A DNA stretch of 64,000 nt from Clavelina lepadiformis (GCF_947623445.1 NC_135246.1:13623856-13687855), one strand, 5' to 3'. Counted from the stretch's first letter, positions 13,041 through 24,823 are shown. Translations and numbers: made by a program. Notes: generated by a model from the sequence alone, not told the origin.

Positions 13041-13389
13041 TAGACCCAATGTTATCACATCGCGCGCATTGGCCTAAGGCCGGTAATAAATGGTTCCAGA
13101 TAGATTCAACCCAGTGCGATTCAATCTAGGACGATTTAATCCAGGACGACCCAAACAACATCTGTAGGTTGAATTGTTCTGGGTATAATTGTATATACGT
13201 TGGTTAAATGGTAAAGTTAGTCTGGGCTTACTCGTCCATGCGTTAAATTGACCATTTATGCCACTGTAAAAAATTTCACTAATTTTACATGTGATTTTAT
13301 GTTAACTAACGACCGCTTTATTACCCTGGCGATAAAAGTTGTCTTTCCATACTGGAGACTGACATTTCATCCATAATAGGCGCTGTTAA

Positions 13390-13827
13390 GGAGGCGTTAA
13401 ACACCAAAAAATCCCCCAAAATCTTTGTTTGTTTTATTATACAGTGAATTTACTAAAAGACTGATTACTCGAAAAATCCTCCATGTGGCTCTCTGAAATT
13501 TTGCATGTCAATTTAGTATGCTTTGAACTATCATTCCATAAAATGCCATCAAAAAACCATGATTCGAACTTTTTTTACAGAGGCGTAAAATAAACACTAG
13601 AATTTTTGGTCTAAAAAAACAATTTTAGTTACTATCATGCTAATTTTTAGCCTAATTCTGCATGCGACCTGAGACATTGAAGCGTGCCAATTGCTAGGGT
13701 AATTCCCAGGCTAGAAACCAACACCAACAGTGCTGCCTTCTGATTGGTCTAAATAGGTTTTTTAAAGCCCTACGTAGGACGTACAACAAATTCATAAAGA
13801 TCTTAGTTTTAGGGGTTTGACACCTCC
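13390..13827. mobile_element. TTAA-flanked MITE (piggyBac-type target site)
   Basis: A 438-base insertion with terminal inverted repeats GGAGGCGTTAAACACC (left) and GGAGGTGTCAAACCCC (right, read on the other strand), flanked on both sides by TTAA (13386-13389 and 13828-13831). The sister unit has a single TTAA at the orthologous site (GGCGCTGTTAAGCC at about 21960-21973), which is a preserved empty site. TTAA duplication is characteristic of piggyBac-type elements. No transposase is present. Confidence 0.85.
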
Positions 13828-14219
13828 TTAAGTCTCACGTATTGATTTGCGCAGGCAACATGACTATACAAAAGTTTGCTAATTGTTGCACAACGTCTAT
13901 ACCTCTATAAACATTTGAAACGCATTTCCGATACGTGCAATTTTATCACATTAATTTGCTGACACGCATATTCTTTCACTATCACTCATTTGTCGTGTGA
14001 TAAATGGATTTGTCTGGATAGTTTGTCACAAAAGAGCAAAGCATTTTTGCACACGGATAAGGATTGGAATTAATAATCAGCAAAGTTTATCATTCGACTC
14101 CAAAGTCGGGTGTATTTTTGATTAGAATTGCACTTTTGCCGTATAAAATTATTATTTTCAGTCCAAATTTTTTCCTTTTATCCCGGTAAATATTTCTTGC
14201 CACAATTTTGAAGATAGTT

Positions 14220-14402
14220 TTGTTACGTTTAAATCGAAACTTGCTAAAAGCATTCACAAAAATACAGCATGCTCAAGCTAGTTCTCTGCAATCTTATCAA
14301 TATTCTGTAAAATCTTTATTGAAATTTTATACATGGAAGGTATAAGAAGAAGCACATTTACACTACAATTATGAGTGTGATACAGGAAAATGCTTAAAAG
14401 AT
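14220..14402 (+). pseudogene. Decayed FPGS fragment (end of unit 1)
   Basis: The sequence aligns loosely to the N-terminal coding part of copies A-C: CGAAACTTGCTAAAAGC to the start region, AATACAGCATGCTCAAGC to AAACAACATGCGCTAGCC, TCTGTAAAATCTTTATTG to GCTGTAAAATCATTAATG. It then jumps to ATGAGTGTGATACAGGAAAA, which matches a site about 600 bases farther along the gene. It is full of indels and clearly non-functional. It is a relic of an additional FPGS copy with a large internal deletion. Confidence 0.7.
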
Positions 14403-14909
14403 TTAAAAAATTAAATTATTGTGATTTTTGCGACAAGTCAGTTGCCGTTTGTATATTGCTAACGTAGTGTTGTCATTGCAATGCATGAAAAAGGAAACGA
14501 TTTTCTCCCATTGCTGTTACCAGTAATGCTTCCGCCTTATTTCGAATAAGCTCCAGTTGCACAAAACAGGAAAGATACCTATGACAGTAAAACGTTTAGA
14601 CTGTGTGTAACTCTGAAGTGTAAACAGTGCAAAAGCTAATGGTTTGGTAACAAACTACAACTTAATATTGTAACGAAAATGTCTTTTGTGCAGATTTTGA
14701 GTTTTGTAAGATATTTGAGTGCATTTCAATAATGGTTATAAATATTAAATTTTATTTTTTGTTTAAAACCAAGCGCGTGTGATTTTAAGGGTAAATTACA
14801 ACAAGAGTAGAAAGTACCGTTAATTTCAAAGTGGTTTGCTGACACGTTTTAAAATGAGTTTACATAAAAATACCTTAACGATCCACTTTTAACAGTTTCC
14901 AATTAGTAA

Positions 14910-15072
14910 TGCATGCAGCATAAGCAGTTAAGGCGCAGCATCAACCCAAAACATAGCACTGAATTAGTTGGTGTGTGTGCAGGACATAAGTAACTTATTT
15001 TGGACGTGTAAATAAATTGTTTATCGTTCATATTTACGTGTTCAAGGATTCTCGTAGCCCTTGCTGAGCAAA
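14910..15072 (+). promoter_or_regulatory. Conserved 5' flank of FPGS copy B
   Basis: Nearly the same block as before copy A, with the GCAGTTAAGGCGCAGCATC core about 145 bases ahead of the ATG. Promoter function is inferred only from position and conservation. Confidence 0.45.
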
Positions 15073-16692
15073 ATGTCGTCATACTTTTTCCGAAGCTTAC
15101 CAAAGTTATACAATAGAAAACAACATGCGCTAGCCCATTGCAAACCTCTGTACGAAGATGCTGTAAAATCATTAATGGGTTTCCCAAAATTGGAGATTTC
15201 TGAAGGCAGTGTGTTAGACTACAATGGTACCAGGATCATGTTGATGAAGGAATTGTTGAGAAATATTGATATCACTGATAAAGATCTTAATAAAATGAAC
15301 GTGATTCACGTAGCCGGAACCAAAGGAAAAGGATCAACGTGCACTTTTGTTGAAAGCATTCTCCAGGATCATGGAGTACGAACTGGTTTTTTGACATCAC
15401 CTCACGTCATTGAAAATCGTGAAAGAATCCACATAAATGGCAAGCCTATTTCAGCTGAATTGTTTGGAAACTACTTCTGGGAAGTGTGTGATAGGTTGGG
15501 GAAGTTTGGTAATGTTCAAGATGTCGTCCCCTCCTACTTTTGGTTGTTGACTTTGTTGGGGTTTTATATATTCAAGCATGAGAAAGTTGATGCTGTTATT
15601 TTAGAAGTTGGAATAGGTGGCGCATACGATTCAACTAATGTGGTCAACCAACCTACTGTATGTGGTATTACATCTTTAGCTCTTGAACATACTTATGATT
15701 TGGGCAAATCCATGAAAATGATTGCTTGGCATAAAGCCGGCATACTTAAACGAAATGCACCTGCGTTTGTTGTTCCACAAACACCAGAATGTATGAGTGT
15801 GATACAGAGAAAGGCTGAAGAAATTGGGACCGTTGTTAAAGTGGTACCCAGTCTAACTGATTACTGGAACGATGATGATTTGATTGATTTAAAACTTGGT
15901 CTACCCGGTGAACATCAAACTACAAATGCTTCATTGGCGTTGCAACTATCTCATTACTGGCTGAGTCGTCACCAAAATAACACAGGTAACAGACAGGAAT
16001 TAACGTATTTCAATCTTCAAGGTTCTAACTCTCATGCCTTACCGTTTCACATCAGCAAGCTTGCCAAAAAAGCTTTGTCATCAGAAAGACATTTGTTAGG
16101 ACGGGCTGAAAAAATAAAATGTGGATCAGTTACATTTTATCTCGATGGGGCTCACACTGCTGAAAGCATTGAACTGGCAGCCAACTGGTTTCGAGAAGAA
16201 GCTGAGAAAGAAGCAGCGCTGCTGGATGTCCCATGTGAAAAAGTGTTGGTATTCAACGTTTCTGGAGAAAGGGACGCCACCAGTTTTTTGAAATTGCTTC
16301 AACCATTCAATTTTAGTGGAGCAATTTTCACTACAAATGATATGTCTTTGAAAAAAAATCTGTTTCTTGATGAAACAATACGAGCCGATAATTGCTCGGC
16401 AGAAGAGGAATCGAAGAAAATTCATGATAATTTGAATGTGTGGAAATCAATGTGCGGTGGTAATCCAACGACCGTTGAAAATTCTCATGTGTTTCCCAGC
16501 GCAGCAGATGCATTGTGTTGGTTGTCAAGCCACTTAGATGAAGATAATTTCAACCGTATTGCTTCGTTGGCGAGTTCGGAGCAAATACAAGTTAGTAGTT
16601 TTCATGGAAAGCATGTACAAGTTTTTGTGACAGGAAGCTTTCGACTGGTCGGAGCTTACCTTAGACTTTTAGACTTTGAGCAACACACCTGA
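15073..16692 (+). CDS. FPGS-like ligase, copy B (intronless)
   Basis: A 539-residue uninterrupted frame, almost identical to copy A over most of its length. It keeps P-loop GTKGKGST (82-89), the ENRERIHINGKPIS segment, LEVGIGGAYDSTN, WHKAGI, LDGAHTAES and the C-terminal VFVTGS strand, so it looks catalytically competent by family rules. It shares the mitochondrial-like basic N-terminus. A private change is LEHTYDLGK, where A and C have LEHTDDLGK, close to the metal-binding His. One extra Ser precedes ERHLLGRAEK. It is the central copy of the tandem duplication. Predicted role: ATP-dependent polyglutamylation of folate or a related acceptor; the substrate is not provable from sequence. Confidence 0.93.
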   Translation: MSSYFFRSLPKLYNRKQHALAHCKPLYEDAVKSLMGFPKLEISEGSVLDYNGTRIMLMKELLRNIDITDKDLNKMNVIHVAGTKGKGSTCTFVESILQDHGVRTGFLTSPHVIENRERIHINGKPISAELFGNYFWEVCDRLGKFGNVQDVVPSYFWLLTLLGFYIFKHEKVDAVILEVGIGGAYDSTNVVNQPTVCGITSLALEHTYDLGKSMKMIAWHKAGILKRNAPAFVVPQTPECMSVIQRKAEEIGTVVKVVPSLTDYWNDDDLIDLKLGLPGEHQTTNASLALQLSHYWLSRHQNNTGNRQELTYFNLQGSNSHALPFHISKLAKKALSSERHLLGRAEKIKCGSVTFYLDGAHTAESIELAANWFREEAEKEAALLDVPCEKVLVFNVSGERDATSFLKLLQPFNFSGAIFTTNDMSLKKNLFLDETIRADNCSAEEESKKIHDNLNVWKSMCGGNPTTVENSHVFPSAADALCWLSSHLDEDNFNRIASLASSEQIQVSSFHGKHVQVFVTGSFRLVGAYLRLLDFEQHT

Positions 16693-17191
16693 TTGTTTTC
16701 TTGTTTACTGTATATATTTTGTTATACACAGACTGTGTTATATTTCTGGGCTATTATTTAATGTAATAGTTGTAATTTGTAACACATATTTACTAACTAC
16801 TTGAAAATACTGCGTATGCAAATGTGTTTAAGGTTGTAACATGTTAAAGTGGATATAGCTGCTTATATAAGGAGGCAACTTTGCCACTGTTTCTATCTAT
16901 AGTTACGTAACCAATTCTTAATTAAAAGTAGTGTCCTTTTCAGCACATGTTCAAATAAGAAGTTCTAAAATGTATCGCTTTTTTCTTACTATCATGATGC
17001 AAAGCGGTTCGGATAAAAACGATTGGGTTTATTTAATGTTTTTGTTTTCTTGGCAAAATAAAGGCATAATTAATTGAGCACAGACAACTGCTTTTGTTAT
17101 GAAAACGGTGTCACATCCTACTTAAGAATTGTCATGCAATTTATTTGTCACAGAAACAATTGTATTGTATATAATGCTATACTGTGTGTAG
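16693..17191. other. Conserved 3' flank of copy B
   Basis: This stretch matches 9659-10130 after copy A with small indels and probably includes the 3' UTR. No gene of its own. Confidence 0.5.
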
Positions 17192-19052
17192 CCGGAGCCG
17201 GATTAAGACTGTAGTGGGCCTCAGACTGAAAGGTATCAAGCGGCCTATATGGAATTCTCTCTCTACCATTTATAACGAAATAAAATGCATACAGAAAATA
17301 TTACGAACAGTATTACCTCAAACGTACGTGTAATGAAAATGCCGTATTAAAAAATTTTAACCAACAAGTTCTCTATAAATCATACTTAAAAGTTTGGTTT
17401 GTTTCATAAAACAAATATATGTAGGTTATAATAAGTTAAGAAAGATGAACTGCGACTTTACATTAGGGGAATTACCTATCAACACAATTTGATCGCTTCT
17501 TGGTGAATTGGAATCAATAAATTACATTATTCGACGACCTAGCTTATTTTGTAAACCAAGGTACTTGTTTGTAACATTTTTTGTATGCTGCTCAGCATTT
17601 TGCTGAGTGTTTATATGCACGAATTCTTTCTGCGGTTTAAATCTTTCGATCAGCTATTTTTTTAATCCGATATGGTGCAAAGTATAGTCCAGCTTCACCG
17701 TGCTCTATAGATGAAAGCCACGTCCACGAGCCAAGTTTGGTTTAACACAAAACATGTGATGTTAAAGAATTAATATTCAAAAAAATTTAGTTTTACAAGA
17801 CAAACATGCCGTTTAACGAATACAAGTCAAATTAAGCCTAGCACAGGCTACACACGACATGATATTTTTTCTGAGTTTGTTAAGTAGCTATTCATGGATT
17901 TAGATGTGATATAAGAATAGGTCTTCCAAATATACTTTGTGTCTATCTTCTGCATTTTGCAACCACGGCAGCAAGCAGCAATGGGTCGAGCAATAACGAT
18001 TCATAGGTATGCTCTTTGTACCATTTTCGATGACAATTTCAAGGAAAACCACAAAATGGAAACGGAAATACTCGCTCTGTAGCATAGACTCAGAAACGTC
18101 TAAGACGGTTCGTTTCGTAACAATCAGTGAAATATCGCCAAGTAAGTCGTGCAAAAACTCTTTTCAGGCCAAAGACGACAAAGGTAGGCAGGCAAGAATA
18201 CATAAATCGCAGGCATTCCAAAATCAGTACAAAATTTATCACTGTATGTTAATAACGTTTAAAGTACGGTGATCTTCATTTTGGTAACGAAATTAATATC
18301 TCGAAAGCAAACGTTTGACAGCGAACGTTTAACGTAACCGTTGCAGGCTTTTACGTGAGTAATAAAACCAGTGACTGGTTTATTACAACAAGTCAAAAGA
18401 AGTTACAGTATATAAGGAATCAAACAATTCAGCAAACAAATATCCATTTTTGCTTTGGAAAAAAGTTTTTGAAAAGTCGTTTTAGATATATGCTTTGAAT
18501 TTTATTTACAATATTTATTTAAAAAAGTTGTTATCGTACCACAAGTTGTAGGCTATTCCCAGAGTCACGGAACAATTTCCTGTAATTTTTAGAATAAAAA
18601 ATCAATTGATAAGTCATTTATGTCCCATAATGTCAATAATTGTGAAAAACAATCATCTCTTTTAACACAAAAATATAACTAAGGGATGCGAAAGTTTTGC
18701 AAAGTTACGTATTTCGTATAATACCACATAAAGAAACAAGAGAAAAGGTTGCAAAAGTTGATAGAAATAAATTAAAGTTAACTTTTAAAGTGTTTCGTTA
18801 TTCTACCATTGCTTTCATACTGTGTTATTGTATAGGCCTACTGTAAATTTGATGTTTATTTGCATGTCGCCATACAAGACTTGCTTAACAGTATGTCAAT
18901 CAAGTAAATATTTGACAAACAAACCAGGTATCTACAAACTTTTGCTATAAACGTGCTTATTTTTTATAAAGTCGTTTGCATTCAGGTGGGCCTATTTTTG
19001 CCAGTGCGCTTGGAGCTGCAGCCCCGTCAGCCCCCACCTTAATCCGTTACTG
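17192..19052. mobile_element. Probable hAT-like insertion in unit 2
   Basis: About 1.86 kb present only in unit 2. Its ends share a short inverted repeat: CGGATTAAG near 17199 and, on the other strand, CGGATTAAG near 19038-19046, each followed by a GTGGGCC- or GTGGGGG-type stretch. Such CCGGATTAAG ends are known from hAT-type elements. No 8-bp target duplication could be confirmed, no transposase frame was recognised, and the flanking sequence in unit 1 is not a clean empty site. Confidence 0.45.
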
Positions 19053-21082
19053 ATTACAACTGCGTAATTGATCAATAATAACCAAACTACTGTTCGCACT
19101 GTTTTTCATGGCAGTTTTACGTCGTGGGTAAGCGGCTCTGGGCCAAAAAATAGAAAACTTGAATTACACGGTATAGCATACATCAGCGAATGAAAGATGG
19201 CCGAAACCGAGAGGTGTTTTATGGTTATTGACATGTAGGTCAATTAAACTGTTTTCTCTCTATTGGAAGGCTTTGTTTTAAATTGACTTCAAAATTTAGT
19301 AAACAATTCCTTTGGAATGAAGTTTTTATTTGACATTTAACTATCTCGGTATTAAACAATACAATACCAGTAATAAACTTGTATTTTTTGACGGAAATAA
19401 TTGTAAAATCTCTATTACTCAGTAACTTGCCAATAAAAAATGAAACACTTTTTCATCTAAAGCACAAGGTTTGGCAATTGACGTGATTCGTAGATATGAA
19501 CTAAAAACGTTGTTTACTGATTTTGTAAACAATTTATTTCCTCAAAATAAACTTTTTCATCGTTTTCGCACGAATCCTTGTAGTAAAATTCAACTTGATG
19601 GGAAAAAATCAACAATGATCATTGCTAAAACCAAACGAAAATGGCACGTAATATGTGCTAAATATCTTGCTGTGGTGAAGCAACATTGAAATTGTAAGAC
19701 AAACCACAAAAATTCTATCAATTTTATAAGAAATAATCCAAACAGATATTTAGACCATACAGCCTACTTTGTTTAGTGCGTATTGTTTCACCAATATCAA
19801 AGTTTTATTTGCACCAGTTATAAATTTTAATTTACACCACTGACTTTTGGTGTGTTAACAAGTTTGACTTTAAAAATAAAGTATTTCCAATCTGGAACGA
19901 ACTCTACTCCAATTTAATCAATTTAACCAGAAATTTCCATCCAATGTGGAGGAGTTGTCGTAATATAAATTTTGTCATCACATTGTAGATTCAATGTAGG
20001 AATGAATCAGGCAAGTAGATCTTAATGCCAAACCTGCTCGGAGCAAGTGTAAAAACCTTTAACTATATCTGCATGTCTTATTTGATTTTTAAAGGTAGAC
20101 TATATGCTGTGCGTTCGTAATATCTGCGCGATTGTACCCTTCACCGTTTACAGCAAGTGAAGCGTAGCGTGGTATAGACCATAGGAGGTATCTTGAAGTG
20201 GAGCATTTAAATAGAATATAAAGAAATAAAGAGAAACCCGGGAGAGAAATCCCAATGTTCAAAAATCAAATCGTAAAAAGGTAAGAGCTGTGTATCAGCC
20301 TGTGTTGTGCGTTTCACGTGCTTACTCTTTTTGTTATGCCCGATATGGCTGTTTATCCGGGCGTTACACCAGCGATGGAAGTCATCATTGCATATGGCGT
20401 CATATTACTTTTATAGCTTGAGAACTATATGGTAAACCTACTCAAACACATTGCGTTTTCTTTTTTTTTGTATATTTTCGTTACACAATGTAAAATTTTA
20501 AATAAATAATCAATTGACTCTCTTTAATCTGTAACCGTGAAAGTTTTAGGATCTCGATCTGTGTGTGTATTGGTGTGTTGTCCGTTTTTTTAGTAATTAC
20601 ATCTTTAAAAGCCATAACTGCAGCCGATTTGGAAGTTCAATGACTGGAAACTGGAAGCCAGCCCCCGGCGGCAGATTACCTTGTAATGTCACTGCATCTG
20701 AGCAGTGTCGGTAAATGCGCTTGCTTGGTATAGGACACGCATTGTGTGTGCGAGCTTAGCTATAGTTCCAGTCCTTTAAAGCAATAGAAAGTTTAAGAAC
20801 AGGTTGTGTAATTTGCGTTGGGATAAGATAGAAAACAATAGTAACATACTGTATTACTATACACGGAAATCGTAGTCAATACGAAAACTGTATTGACTAT
20901 GGCAAACTATAGAGCATAAATCAAAGAGAAAAATAGTACACCACTTGAATTGATCGAGATCTGGATCGTGTACGTTGCTTGTGTAAGAAATGTGACAAAG
21001 TTGAGAAATAAAACAAAGATTTGGGCAAAGCAAATGCTGATTTGTTATTTTCGTTTTGGTAGTAAACAGCGCGGGGCCCAAG
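19053..21082. other. Spacer of duplication unit 2, no gene seen
   Basis: The first 400 bases are unique to unit 2. From about 19460 to 21000 the sequence parallels 10820-12340 of unit 1 at high but imperfect identity. No convincing coding frame or RNA gene was recognised. Confidence 0.5.
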
Positions 21083-21365
21083 TAGGGTTGGGATCTCGGG
21101 AAATCTCGATCTTAAAATACCTGGATTTTAACCCTTTTTCTAGTTCCGTTCTCGGGAGTAATTTTATCAAGATCCCGGGATTTCAAGAATGTAGCTATGA
21201 ACGTCAAGGCCGTGCAATTTCGCATAAAATTGTAAATTTTATTTTAGTTTAAAGCAGTTTTACAATACAAGCCGGCTACTCGGCTCTTGGATATTTTGCC
21301 AATAAAATCAGGAGCCGCCTTAATGATAACACTCTTGATGTGCTCCTGTTTATGCGTCAATATTG
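21083..21365. mobile_element. Truncated copy of the hAT-like element
   Basis: Starts with the same TAGGGTTGGGAT end as the element at 12621 and follows it for about 280 bases, then loses the right portion. It is orthologous in position to the unit 1 copy, so it was inherited through the segmental duplication. Confidence 0.6.
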
Positions 21366-22344
21366 GTTAGGTTGAATAATCATTAGGTTGATTTGTTCTG
21401 GGATTAATTGTATATACATTGGTTAAACAGTTAAGTTGGTCTGGGTTTACTCGTCCATGGGTTAAATTGACCATTAATGACCAACCACCGGACGGATACC
21501 TCACAATGCTGTATAGCCAGTTTGCTGTAGTGTGTTTCGACACTTCAGTCTAAACCAGGGGTCTCATAAACACGCGGTCTGCGCAATTTTAGAACTTTCA
21601 AATAATAAACAATTAACCCTTCCATCCGTCGGTTAACCCATCGGTAAATCATTATTCCATTATTGTATTGTGTTATCTTTTTAATGTTTTAGTTTGTATT
21701 GCAGTTTGCGATCCTAGAGTTAACATAACATAACCCTTCAGTAAGTGTGTGACAAAAACCTTTGTGTCCTAAAAATGCATCGACATTGTGGAATTAACTT
21801 TCGACACCAATGCAGAAAGATCTAACATATACATCTAAACTAAAAAGGGAACACGCATAACCATACTTACGAAAATGCTCATTTTTACTTTTAGTTTTAC
21901 CCTGGCGATAAAAATTGTCTTTCCATGATCGGAGACTGACATTCCATCCATAATAATAGGCGCTGTTAAGCCTCATGTATTTGATTTTCGTAGGCAAGGT
22001 GACTATAAAAAAGTTTGCTAATGGCTGCACATCGTCTATACCTGTAAATGTTTGGAACGCGTTTCCGATACGTGCAGTTTTATCGCATTAATTTACTCTT
22101 TCGCTATCGCTGGTGTCGTGTGATATATGGATTTGTCTGAAAAGCCTGTCACGAAGAGCAAGGCATTTTTGCACAGAAATAAGGATTGGAAATAACAATC
22201 AGCAAAGTTTATCATTCAGCTCAAAAATCAAACGTATTTTTGATAAGAATTGTATTCTTGCTGTATAAAATTACTTTTTTTCAGAAAGAATATTTTCTTT
22301 TTATCCCGATAAACATTTCTTGAGACAATTTTGAAGATAGTTTT
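21366..22344. other. Distal spacer of unit 2
   Basis: Parallels 13130-14220 of unit 1 in blocks, and carries the empty TTAA site of the MITE at about 21968. About 400 bases (21490-21880) have no unit 1 counterpart. No gene recognised. Confidence 0.5.
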
Positions 22345-22515
22345 GTTACGTTTAAATCGAAACGTGCTAAAAGTATTCACGAAAATACAGCATGCTCAAG
22401 CTTGTTCTCTGCAATCTTATTTATATGGTGTAAAAACTTTAATGAGATTTCATAAATGGGAAGTATAAGAAGGAGCACACTTGCATTACAATGGTACCAG
22501 GACCAATGAAGAAAA
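22345..22515 (+). pseudogene. Decayed FPGS fragment (end of unit 2)
   Basis: Counterpart of the relic at 14220. It retains AATACAGCATGCTCAAGC, GGTGTAAAAACTTTAATG and, better preserved than in unit 1, TACAATGGTACCAGGACC, identical to codons of the intact A copy. Indels and loss of the rest make it non-coding. Confidence 0.7.
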
Positions 22516-23036
22516 TAGAAATGATATAGTTAATGTATTTAGTAACATATTTGTATATTGCTAACGTAGTGTTATCATTGTAATGCATGAAAAAGGAAAC
22601 GATTTTCTCCCATTACAGTTGCCAGTAATGCTTCCGCCTTATTTGGAAAAAGCTTTGGTTGCACAAAACAGGGTAGAAACCTACGACAGTAAAACGTGTG
22701 TAACTCTGAAGTGTAAACAGTGCAAAAACTAATGGTTACAAACTACAACTTAATATTGTAACGTCAAATGTCTTTTGTGCAGATTTTGAGTTTTGTAAGA
22801 TATTTGAATGTATTTTAATAATAGTTGTAAATATTAAATTATATCCTTTGTTTAAAACCAAGCGCGTGTGGTTGAAATCCAAACAACTGTCTGCAGCGAA
22901 AAGCATTGTGATTTTAAGGGTAAATTACAAAAGGAGTAGAAAATACCATTAATTTCAAAGTAGTTTGCTGTCACGTTTTAAAATGAGTTTACATAAAAAT
23001 ACCTTAACGATCCGCTTTTAACAGTTTCCGGTAAGT

Positions 23037-23209
23037 AATGCATTCAGTTTATGCAGCTTAAGCAGTTAAGGCGCAGCATCAACCCAAAACGTAACACTGA
23101 ATTAGTTGGTTTGTGCACAGGAGATAAGTAAGTTATGTTGGACGTGTAAATTGTTTATCGTTTATTTTTGGGTGTTAAGAATCGCATTTCGCAGCTCTTG
23201 CTGAGCAAA
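23037..23209 (+). promoter_or_regulatory. Conserved 5' flank of FPGS copy C
   Basis: Shares the GCAGTTAAGGCGCAGCATC core with copies A and B, with a short local insertion just before it and a diverged last 40 bases. Function inferred from position only. Confidence 0.4.
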
Positions 23210-24823
23210 ATGTCGTCACACTTTTTCCGAAGCGTACCAAAGTTATGCAATAGAAAACAACATGCGCTAGCCCATCACAAACCTCTGTACAAAGATGCTG
23301 TAAAATCATTAATGGGCTTCCAAAAATTGGAGATTTCTGAAGAAAGTAAGTTGGACTACAATGGTACCAGGAACATGTTGATGAAGGAACTGTTGAGAAA
23401 TATTGATGTCACTGATAAAGATCTCAATAAAATGAACGTGATTCACGTAGCCGGAACCAAAGGAAAAGGATCAACTTGCACTTTTGTTGAAAGCATTCTC
23501 CAGCATCATGGAGTGCGAACTGGTCTTTTGACATCACCTCACGTCATTGAAAATCGTGAAAGAGTCCACATAGATGGCAAACCTATTTCAGCTGAATTGT
23601 TTGGAAATTATTTCTGGGCAGTATATGATAGGTTGGGGAAGTTTGGTAATCTTCAAGATCTCGTTCCCTCCTATTTTTGGTTGTTAAATATGTTGGGTTT
23701 TTATATATTCAAGCATGAGAAAGTTGACGCTGTTATTGTAGAAGTTGGAATAGGTGGCGCATACGATTCAACTAATGTGGTCAACCAACCTACTGTATGT
23801 GGTATTACATCTTTAGCTCTTGAACATACTGATGATTTGGGCAAGTCTATGAAAATGATCGCTTGGCATAAAGCCGGCATACTTAAACGAAATGCACCTG
23901 CGTTTGTTGTTCCACAAACACTAGAATGTATGAGTGTGATACAGAGAAAGGCTGAAGATATTGGGACCGTTGTTAAAGTGGTACCCAGTCTAACAGATTA
24001 CTGGAACGATGATGATTTGATTGATTTAAAACTTGGTCTACCCGGTGAACATCAAACTACAAATGCTTCATTGGCGTTGCAACTATCTCATTACTGGCTG
24101 AGTCGCCACCAAAATGACACAGGTAACGGACAGGAATTAACGTATTTCAATCTTCAAGGTTCTAACTCTCATGCCTTACCGTTTCAAATCAGCAAGCTTG
24201 CCAAAAAAGCTTTGTCAGAAAGCCATTTGTTAGGACGGGCTGAAAAAATAAAATGTGGATCAGTTACATTTTATCTTGATGGGGCTCACACTGCTGAAAG
24301 CATTAAACTGGCAGCCAACTGGTTTCGAGAAGAAGCTGAGAAAGAAGCAGCGCTGCTGGATGTCCCATGTGAAAAAGTGTTGGTATTCAACGTTTCTGGA
24401 GAAAGGGACGCCACCAGTTTTTTAAAATTTCTTCAACCATTCAATTTTAGTGGAGCAATTTTTACTACAAATGATACGTCTTTGAAAAAAAATCTGTTTC
24501 TTGATGAAACAATACGAGCCGATAATTACTCGGAGGAAGAAGAATTGAAGAAACTTCATCAGAATTTGAATGTGTGGAAATCAATGTGCGGTGGTAATCC
24601 AACGAACGTTGAAAATTCTCATGTGTTTCCCAGCGCAGCAGATGCATTGTGCTGGTTGTCAAGCCACTTAGATGAAGATACTTTCAACCGTATTGCTCCG
24701 TTGGCGAGTTCGGAGCAAATAAAAGCTAGTAGTTTTCATGGAAAGCATGTACAAGTTTTTGTGACAGGAAGTTTTCGTTTGGTTGGAGCTTATTTGACGC
24801 TCCTAATGGATAGCACGCAATGA
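23210..24823 (+). CDS. FPGS-like ligase, copy C (intronless)
   Basis: A 537-residue frame of the A/B subfamily with P-loop GTKGKGST, VEVGIGGAYDSTN, LEHTDDLGK, WHKAGI and LDGAHTAES intact. I use the ATG at 23210, which matches the MSS start of copies A and B; the frame is open about 40 bases farther upstream. The last residues differ from A and B (YLTLLMDSTQ versus YLRLLDFEQHT), and similarity of the flank fades right after the stop. This copy therefore sits at the broken end of the duplication and has acquired a different tail. Predicted as a functional ligase of the folate polyglutamylation family. Confidence 0.92.
   Translation: MSSHFFRSVPKLCNRKQHALAHHKPLYKDAVKSLMGFQKLEISEESKLDYNGTRNMLMKELLRNIDVTDKDLNKMNVIHVAGTKGKGSTCTFVESILQHHGVRTGLLTSPHVIENRERVHIDGKPISAELFGNYFWAVYDRLGKFGNLQDLVPSYFWLLNMLGFYIFKHEKVDAVIVEVGIGGAYDSTNVVNQPTVCGITSLALEHTDDLGKSMKMIAWHKAGILKRNAPAFVVPQTLECMSVIQRKAEDIGTVVKVVPSLTDYWNDDDLIDLKLGLPGEHQTTNASLALQLSHYWLSRHQNDTGNGQELTYFNLQGSNSHALPFQISKLAKKALSESHLLGRAEKIKCGSVTFYLDGAHTAESIKLAANWFREEAEKEAALLDVPCEKVLVFNVSGERDATSFLKFLQPFNFSGAIFTTNDTSLKKNLFLDETIRADNYSEEEELKKLHQNLNVWKSMCGGNPTNVENSHVFPSAADALCWLSSHLDEDTFNRIAPLASSEQIKASSFHGKHVQVFVTGSFRLVGAYLTLLMDSTQ

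Noticed and set aside
16126-16528. Minus-strand frames opposite the FPGS copies (also at 9297 and 24465)
   Set aside because: They recur only because the FPGS coding strand is duplicated; shadows of the real genes.
23168-23209. Upstream start for copy C adding 14 residues
   Set aside because: It needs a non-ATG start, and copies A and B agree on the MSS start; the ATG at 23210 is preferred.
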